Positions 57,188-64,000 of a DNA stretch of 64,000 nt are shown here, one piece after another. Under the pieces are notes generated by a model. That model saw nothing but the letters and a program-made list of their open reading frames with translations, was not told the DNA's origin and made no database searches. The first letter of the stretch is position 1. Every line of letters begins with the position of its first letter. This stretch comes from Actinomycetota bacterium (lineage in GTDB: Bacteria; Actinomycetota; Actinomycetes; Actinomycetales; Dermatophilaceae). Where the stretch lies: the NCBI GenBank assembly GCA_020161815.1, contig JAIUOP010000010.1, positions 31,050-95,049 on the forward strand. Direction: 5' to 3'. Made by a program: the position numbers and the translations under genes.

Positions 57188-60100
57188 GGCTCATCCCCGC
57201 TCGCGCGAGGCGGACGAGGTTGGCGACCTTCTGGCGCGCCCGAAGAGAGGCACATCCCCGCTCGCGCGGGGCGGACTCGAACGTGGACAGGTAGCCCCAG
57301 TTCAGCGCCGGCTCACCCCCGCCCGCGCGGGGCGGACTCGGGTGTCGGCATCGGCCTCGGAGGGCTCGCCGGCTCATTCCCGCTCGCGCGGGGCGGACGC
57401 GGTGAAGAAGGAGACCGAGATCCGGGCGACCGGCTCATGCCCGCTCGCGCGGGGCGGACCGCCGGCCGGATCAGATCGTGCAGCCGTGGCAAGGCTCATT
57501 CCCGCTCGCGCGGGGCGGACGCCACAACTCCACACACAGCAGAACCCCCGCCAGGCTCATCCCCGCTCGCGCGGGGCGGACCATCGGAGCGCCGAACGGG
57601 CCGACTTCCGCGTGGACTCATCCCCGCTCGCGCGGGGCGGACCATCGGAGCGCCGAACGAGCCGACTTCCGCGTGGACTCATCCCCGCTCGCGCGGGGCG
57701 GACCACCTCCAGGCCCTCCGGGATCGCCTCGACGCCGGCTCATCCCCGCTCGCGCGGGGCGGACCGCGCTCCTTCGTCGCTTATTTCGCGCCGAAACGGC
57801 TCATCCCCGCTCGCGCGGGGCGGACCACCAGGACCGGGCCCTGCGCCGCGGCCTGGGCGGCTCATCCCCGCTCGCGCGGGGCGGACAAGCCGGCGTAGTG
57901 GATCAGCTCCTTGTAGCGGGGCTCATCCCCGCTCGCGCGGGGCGGACGACGGCCAGAAGTGCGGCGCACGCGGCTCGACCGGCTCATCCCCGCTCGCGCG
58001 GGGCGGATGACGACTCAGGACGGGGCGAACACGGGCGGGCCGGCTCATCCCCGCTCGCGCGGGGCGGACCACGAGTAGCCGCTCCCGGCCCACCCGAGCT
58101 TCGGCTCATCCCCGCTCGCGCGGGGCGGACCACCTCGAAGCCACCGGCCTGTTCGCCGGCGAGGGCTCATCCCCGCTCGCGAGGGGCGGACGACTCCTAC
58201 ACCGGCGCCGACGCCTACGGGGGCGGCTCATCCCCGCTCGCGCGGGGCGGACGGTGCGACGGTGGATCGGGGGAAGCCGGTCACCGGCTCATCCCCGCTC
58301 GCGCGGGGCGGACGCCTGTGTGACGGGCACGGGCCGGTCAGCAACCGGCTCATCCCCGCTCGCGCGGGGCGGACGAGGCCCCGACCCGCTTGGCCTGATC
58401 GGCGGCCGGCTCATCCCCGCTCGCGCGGGGCGGACGGACTGCTGCCCCGAGATGACCACCGTGTCATCGGCTCATCCCCGCTCGCGCGGGGCGGACCTCG
58501 AGTCCGAGGGCAAGAAGCACACTGAGGCCGGCTCATCCCCGCTCGCGCGGGGCGGACCCCGTTGGCTTGACGCCGAACACTTCGGCCATCGGCTCATCCC
58601 CGCTCGCGCGGGGCGGACCCTACGCGCAGACGACGGTGCAGGCGCGAGTCCGGCTCATCCCCGCTCGCGCGGGGCGGACGGCCAGGGCCCATCGCGCGAG
58701 GCCCGCGACGTAGGCTCATCCCCGCTCGCGCGGGGCGGACGAGGAATGGGGCGCCCGGTGGCGCCGCTCCCCGGGCTCATCCCCGCTCGCGCGGGGCGGA
58801 CTGCACCGTCGTCTGCGCGTAGGGCGGCAGTCCGGGCTCATCCCCGCTCGCGCGGGGCGGACGACCCAGGCGCGGCGGGCGAGGGCGAGGATGAGGGCTC
58901 ATCCCCGCTCGCGCGGGGCGGACCAGCAGCGGATCCTGTCTGCCCAATGGGAGGACGGCTCATCCCCGCTCGCGCGGGGCGGACGAGCAGGTTCCACAGG
59001 TCACGGAGGATGTCGACGGCTCATCCCCGCTCGCGCGGGGCGGACTAGATGTCCGGCAGCCCCGCAGCGGAGATGAAGGGCTCATCCCCGCTCGCGCGGG
59101 GCGGACACGGTGTGGGAGCGCCCGATCAAGACGTATCGGGGCTCATCCCCGCTCGCGCGGGGCGGACGTCGTGATGTGCATGATCTGCGACTGCCGCGAG
59201 GGCTCATCCCCGCTCGCGCGGGGCGGACAGGTCACCGTATGGGGCAACTCTCACTACGCCAGGCTCATCCCCGCTCGCGCGGGGCGGACACCGGCAACGG
59301 CACCACGCGCTCCCGCTGCCCCGGCTCATCCCCGCTCGCGCGGGGCGGACTCGCGTGCTGCGGGCGATGGCGGCACTGGACCAGGGCTCATCCCCGCTCG
59401 CGCGGGGCGGACTACATGCCGGCTCGCCCGTTCGTTCTGTCCGCCGGCTCATCCCCGCTCGCGCGGGGCGGACTTCCTGCCACTGCCGGACCCCGCCGAT
59501 CCGGCAGGCTCATCCCCGCTCGCGCGGGGCGGACCCGGAACCGCACCCACTCCTCGGGCACCTTGCAGGCTCATCCCCGCTCGCGCGGGGCGGACTCTCT
59601 TGCTATTTCTCCAAGTACCGGGCGGCGCGGCTCATCCCCGCTCGCGCGGGGCGGACCTTGCGGAGTTCGGCGCGGACGGCTTCGTGAACGGCTCATCCCC
59701 GCTCGCGCGGGGCGGACGCCGCGATCACGCTGGAGCCGATGACGCGCCCGGGCTCATCCCCGCTCGCGCGGGGCGGACTCGACGCTGGGGCGCACCCGCC
59801 GCCCCCGTCTGGGCTCATCCCCGCTCGCGCGGGGCGGACGCAGGCTCGTCGCCCTTGTCCTCGATCTTGATCGGCTCATCCCCGCTCGCGCGGGGCGGAC
59901 GGTGGCCGACGCTTGGGTCTTGTCAGTGGATGCGGCTCATCCCCGCTCGCGCGGGGCGGACTACAGCAACCCCGGCGACCTCGTGTTCGACCCCGGCTCA
60001 TCCCCGCTCGCGCGGGGCGGACTCTCGACCCGTGGCTGAAGAAGGTGCAGGCCGGGGCTCATCCCCGCTCGCGCGGGGCGGACCTCGCCTGCCTTGAGGG

Positions 60101-63100
60101 CGGCGTCCAGTTCGGCGGCTCATCCCCGCTCGCGCGGGGCGGACGGCCAGAGCCGCGAGCTGCAGGCGTACCTCGTGGGCTCATCCCCGCTCGCGCGGGG
60201 CGGACGGGGTCAGGCTCCCGCCGCCTCCGCTGGGGAGGGGCTCATCCCCGCTCGCGCGGGGCGGACTCGTTCTCGAGGTAGCGGTACATGCGGACCCCGG
60301 GCTCATCCCCGCTCGCGCGGGGCGGACCCGGCGGCCGCGGTGACAGTGGCCCTGGCGGTGGGCTCATCCCCGCTCGCGCGGGGCGGACAGCGGTGGCGTC
60401 GCCCGCAGCAGTCCGTGGAGGGGCTCATCCCCGCTCGCGCGGGGCGGACATGGCACTGACCGACGCTCAACAGACCGCCCTGGGCTCATCCCCGCTCGCG
60501 CGGGGCGGACGTCTGCACGTTGGCGCACTGGATGTAGTGCGAGGGCTCATCCCCGCTCGCGCGGGGCGGACATGCATGACCATTCGCTCCTGTGCTTGCG
60601 GTACGGCTCATCCCCGCTCGCGCGGGGCGGACAATCTCGGCACAGGAGACCTCTGACGGCGCCGGGGCTCATCCCCGCTCGCGCGGGGCGGACGTGCGGG
60701 GAGGTTGCGGGGCCGGCCGGGTGCGAGGCTCATCCCCGCTCGCGCGGGGCGGACTGCCTAGGGTGGCCATAGCCAGGTAGGTCATGGGGCTCATCCCCGC
60801 TCGCGCGGGGCGGACCCGCCCCGACGGCACCTGGCTGGCCGTTGGGACGGCTCATCCCCGCTCGCGCGGGGCGGACCCGCAGCGCGATCGGCGGATTACT
60901 GCTGCTGCTGGGCTCATCCCCGCTCGCGCGGGGCGGACGCCGCCATGGACTTCCCCCACCTGCATGGGGACGGCTCATCCCCGCTCGCGCGGGGCGGACC
61001 CGGTGGGGTTCCGGCCCGCCGCCATCCACGTTGGCTCATCCCCGCTCGCGCGGGGCGGACTCGATCTCCTCCTGTCCGACCCATCCGCGGGCCGGCTCAT
61101 CCCCGCTCGCGCGGGGCGGACAGCGCGCCGAGGGTGCCGGCGGGGGTGGTGGTGGGCTCATCCCCGCTCGCGCGGGGCGGACGCCGCACGCACCACCAAA
61201 CCATCCACCCCCACCGGCTCATCCCCGCTCGCGCGGGGCGGACTCGCGGTTCGTCTTCAATGCGGCGGAGGCGCGCGGCTCATCCCCGCTCGCGCGGGGC
61301 GGACCGGCCAGGATCGGGGTCGTCACAGGTCCAGCCCGGCTCATCCCCGCTCGCGCGGGGCGGACGTGTCACGTCGCGGTAGGGCTCGACCCCGACCGGG
61401 CTCATCCCCGCTCGCGCGGGGCGGACTCGCCCACTACCAGTCCCACGGACTGGCATTCCGGCTCATCCCCGCTCGCGCGGGGCGGACGCACGATAGGCCG
61501 CCTCCGGGGTGGGACGTGCCGGCTCATCCCCGCTCGCGCGGGGCGGACCAGCGAGGTCGTCCCCGGTTGGTGTGGCGCGGGGGCTCATCCCCGCTCGCGC
61601 GGGGCGGACGTCTGGGCCGGCACCGGCATCCTCGCCCTGGCCGGCTCATCCCCGCTCGCGCGGGGCGGACATTCTGATGTTGGCGACGCTCCAAAGAGGG
61701 CACGGCTCATCCCCGCTCGCGCGGGGCGGACCTCATCGACGACTTCGAGAGGGTCAAGGCCGAGGGCTCATCCCCGCTCGCGCGGGGCGGACGGACGAGG
61801 GAGGCGTCGACGGCGTCCTCCGCGCCGGCTCATCCCCGCTCGCGCGGGGCGGACTATGGTGCGCGCGTCACGCGCGGATTGGTCGCCGGCTCATCCCCGC
61901 TCGCGCGGGGCGGACGGCCTGGCCGCCGTCGACGCTCTCGTCGACGACGGCTCATCCCCGCTCGCGCGGGGCGGACGCATCCGCTGACCAACCGCCCGAC
62001 ACGGGCCGAGGCTCATCCCCGCTCGCGCGGGGCGGACCGGGTCACGGTCTCGCTGGCGATTGGGCGAGCGGGCTCATCCCCGCTCGCGCGGGGCGGACCG
62101 ACAAGCTCAGCGAGGGTCAGGCTTCCCCCGGGGCTCATCCCCGCTCGCGCGGGGCGGACCGCGGAGATCGTTGACGCCGCCAATCTCGCCGCGGCTCATC
62201 CCCGCTCGCGCGGGGCGGACGGGACGACGGCAACGCGAAATCCATGCGGCTTCGGCTCATCCCCGCTCGCGCGGGGCGGACGCGCAGGAACTCGCCGCCA
62301 ACGCGGGAGCACTGGGCTCATCCCCGCTCGCGCGGGGCGGACTGCCGAGGGTGACGTTCGGGGAGAGGGCAAGTGGGCTCATCCCCGCTCGCGCGGGGCG
62401 GACCTTCTCACCATCGGCACCGGAACCCCGGACGACGGCTCATCCCCGCTCGCGCGGGGCGGACATTGCGGGGCGGCGCGCAAGGACGGCTGCCTCCGGC
62501 TCATCCCCGCTCGCGCGGGGCGGACGAGGCCGGCCGGGCAGCCGCTCAGGCCGAGTCCGGCTCATCCCCGCTCGCGCGGGGCGGACCCTGCATTCGGCGA
62601 AGGCTCCGACCGTGATCGGGGGCTCATCCCCGCTCGCGCGGGGCGGACCGTGCATTGCCGGCGACGACGGGCGCGAGGGCCGGCTCATCCCCGCTCGCGC
62701 GGGGCGGACCCCCGCAAGCGCGGTCAGGGTGGCGGCGGTCACGGCTCATCCCCGCTCGCGCGGGGCGGACCTGCCGGCGTTCCTGGGCGGCGCTTCCCGC
62801 TGGGGCTCATCCCCGCTCGCGCGGGGCGGACCGAGAGGGTCGCGTCATGAGCCTCCCCGCCAACGGCTCATCCCCGCTCGCGCGGGGCGGACTGACTCCT
62901 GCCAGCCGGGGAGGGTGGCGACGCCGGCTCATCCCCGCTCGCGCGGGGCGGACTTTGAGGTCCCACTGCCCGCGCTCTGCTGCGGACGGCTCATCCCCGC
63001 TCGCGCGGGGCGGACGGGGGTTCGGAGGGGTTTGGATGGTCGAATCTGGGCTCATCCCCGCTCGCGCGGGGCGGACTCGCGGAGATCGTTGACGCCGCCA

Positions 63101-63809
63101 ATCTCGCCGCGGCTCATCCCCGCTCGCGCGGGGCGGACAGGCTGCCCGGCTCGACGCCTTCACGACATGCCGGCTCATCCCCGCTCGCGCGGGGCGGACG
63201 GCGGGACGGCGTTGCCGACCTGCTCGTACTGCGGCTCATCCCCGCTCGCGCGGGGCGGACCACTCCCTCACCTACGCCAAGGTGGAAGCCGGAGGCTCAT
63301 CCCCGCTCGCGCGGGGCGGACATCCCAAGGTCGGACAGGCCAGCGTGGAGGGCCGGCTCATCCCCGCTCGCGCGGGGCGGACGGCCAGTCCCGCGAGCTC
63401 CAGGCGTACCTGACGGGCTCATCCCCGCTCGCGCGGGGCGGACTAGACCACGCCCGCGACGAGCGGCGTCGAGCCCGGCTCATCCCCGCTCGCGCGGGGC
63501 GGACGGCTCGCGTCAGCTCGCGGCTCTGCATCCGCAGGGCTCATCCCCGCTCGCGCGGGGCGGACTCGAGCGGCACAACGAGGTGCTGACGCGGAACCGG
63601 CTCATCCCCGCTCGCGCGGGGCGGACGCCTCCCGCGAGTACGGCCGCCGCCGGGCTCGGGGCTCATCCCCGCTCGCGCGGGGCGGACTCAGCGCCAAGCG
63701 ATACGCCGACCGGACCCGACGGCTCATCCCCGCTCGCGCGGGGCGGACTGACGATCCTCACCGACCAGGTCCCCGAGGACCGGCTCATCCCCGCTCGCGC
63801 GGGGCGGAC
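57188..63809 (-). CRISPR. Type I-E CRISPR array, 109 repeats and 108 spacers
   Basis: The 28-bp repeat reads, on the minus strand, GTCCGCCCCGCGCGAGCG followed by GGGATGAGCC, with the CCCCGC/GCGGGG hairpin and GATGAGCC end typical of subtype I-E. Walking each repeat start gives 109 repeats at 61-bp steps; 102 spacers are 33 nt and six are 34 nt (starting 59351, 60877, 61793, 62587, 62954, 63077). Repeats are identical except near the left end (57188, 57249, 57310, 57371, 57432, 57493 each vary), two copies beginning GACTCAT (57615, 57676), and single changes at 57981 and 58164. Decay on the left and repeat orientation put the leader at the right. No cas genes lie in the window. Spacer 63810-63842 is flanked on one side by the insertion element. 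Confidence 0.98.
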
Positions 63810-63842
63810 TGCTGTCAATGGCCATGTCGCGGTCCCCGCTGG

Positions 63843-64000
63843 TGGCCAACTGAAAGTCCCCACCCCTCGCTGTGTTTCAGGTGGTCTTGAGTCGGGTTCC
63901 TCCGTTCGCTCTGGCCTGTTTCATTCGGTAGGAGTCGCCGTCGGTGATGACGGTGTGGCAGTGGTGCAGGAGCCGGTCGAGCATGCTGACCGCGGTGGTG
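63843..64000 (-). mobile_element. End of an IS21-family insertion element
   Basis: Begins TGGCCAACTGAAAGTCCCC, with the TG tip expected of IS21 elements, and contains the 3' end of istB 34 bases inside. The exact tip could instead be 63840 (TGGTGGCC). The rest of the element is outside the window. It abuts a 33-nt spacer-length sequence after the last repeat. Confidence 0.8.
63877..64000 (-). CDS. istB: IS21-family helper ATPase IstB, C-terminal end (partial)
   Basis: The last 40 residues are visible, ending at a TGA (63877-63879). The sequence SMLDRLLHHCHTVITDGDSY followed by RMKQARA is the typical IstB C-terminus. IstB is the AAA+ protein that guides target choice for the IstA transposase. 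The gene runs off the window. Confidence 0.9.
   Translation of the reverse strand, partial: TTAVSMLDRLLHHCHTVITDGDSYRMKQARANGGTRLKTT

Noticed and set aside
57174..63863. Long open reading frames over the array with repeating AHPRSRGAD / SSPLARGG / LIPARAGRT motifs
   Set aside because: They are translations of the CRISPR repeat in three frames (61 is one more than a multiple of three). No start sites or protein-like spacer content; they are not genes.

Overview
The window is GC-rich (about 70 %) chromosomal DNA with actinobacterial gene content and gene order: dnaX, recR and DUF5063 together, tadA beside tRNA-Ser, DUF6457, a LytR C-terminal domain gene, and a fused PntA. Together with many intergenic palindromes this points to Micrococcales, most likely an Intrasporangiaceae (Janibacter-like) genome. 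That placement is inference, not a measured phylogeny.

Layout. 0-7 kb: minus-strand housekeeping block (partial aspartokinase, L,D-transpeptidase, DUF5063, RecR, a metal-binding chaperone, PlsC, DnaX). 6.7-11.6 kb: plus-strand lactonase, a two-gene ABC exporter, a FrnE/DsbA protein with a Cys/His-rich tail, SRP RNA, and a small membrane protein. 12-23 kb: tRNA-Ser(GGA), M50 peptidase, a thiolase gene and a DedA gene that both carry internal deletions, propionyl-CoA synthetase, AEC carrier, HerA-like ATPase, VapB-like/LytR_C/CHAD cluster, Na+/H+ antiporter and tRNA-Ser(CGA). 23-32 kb: GlsB-like protein, TadA, Upp, PH-domain protein, amino-acid permease, NAD(P) transhydrogenase, AbiEi-like protein. 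32-44 kb: a nitrate respiration island with two NarK-type carriers, a COG2345-type regulator, narGHJI, a DUF6457 gene and a cupin. 44-57 kb: metabolic and transport genes, a TetR gene with twin operators, and a ZIP transporter. 57.19-63.81 kb: a type I-E CRISPR array of 109 repeats, read on the minus strand. 63.84-64 kb: the end of an IS21-family element with the istB 3' end.

The nitrate genes form one functional unit: the carriers move nitrate and nitrite, NarGHI reduces nitrate at the membrane, NarJ assembles it, and the upstream regulator probably senses an anaerobic or nitrogen-oxide signal through its cysteines.

The most unusual signal is a dispersed octamer, GTATGCCG/CGGCATAC, counted by eye about 61 times in the first 57 kb (roughly 2 expected) and not seen in the CRISPR array. 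It is balanced between strands, forces rare codons inside genes, and forms perfect inverted pairs in two terminators. This resembles the distribution of DNA-uptake-type or HIP1-like genome motifs. The second notable signal is the array: one target was apparently sampled twice with different spacer lengths, a pair of spacers differs mainly at synonymous sites, and the leader-side end meets an IS21 element at or very near a spacer-repeat boundary.
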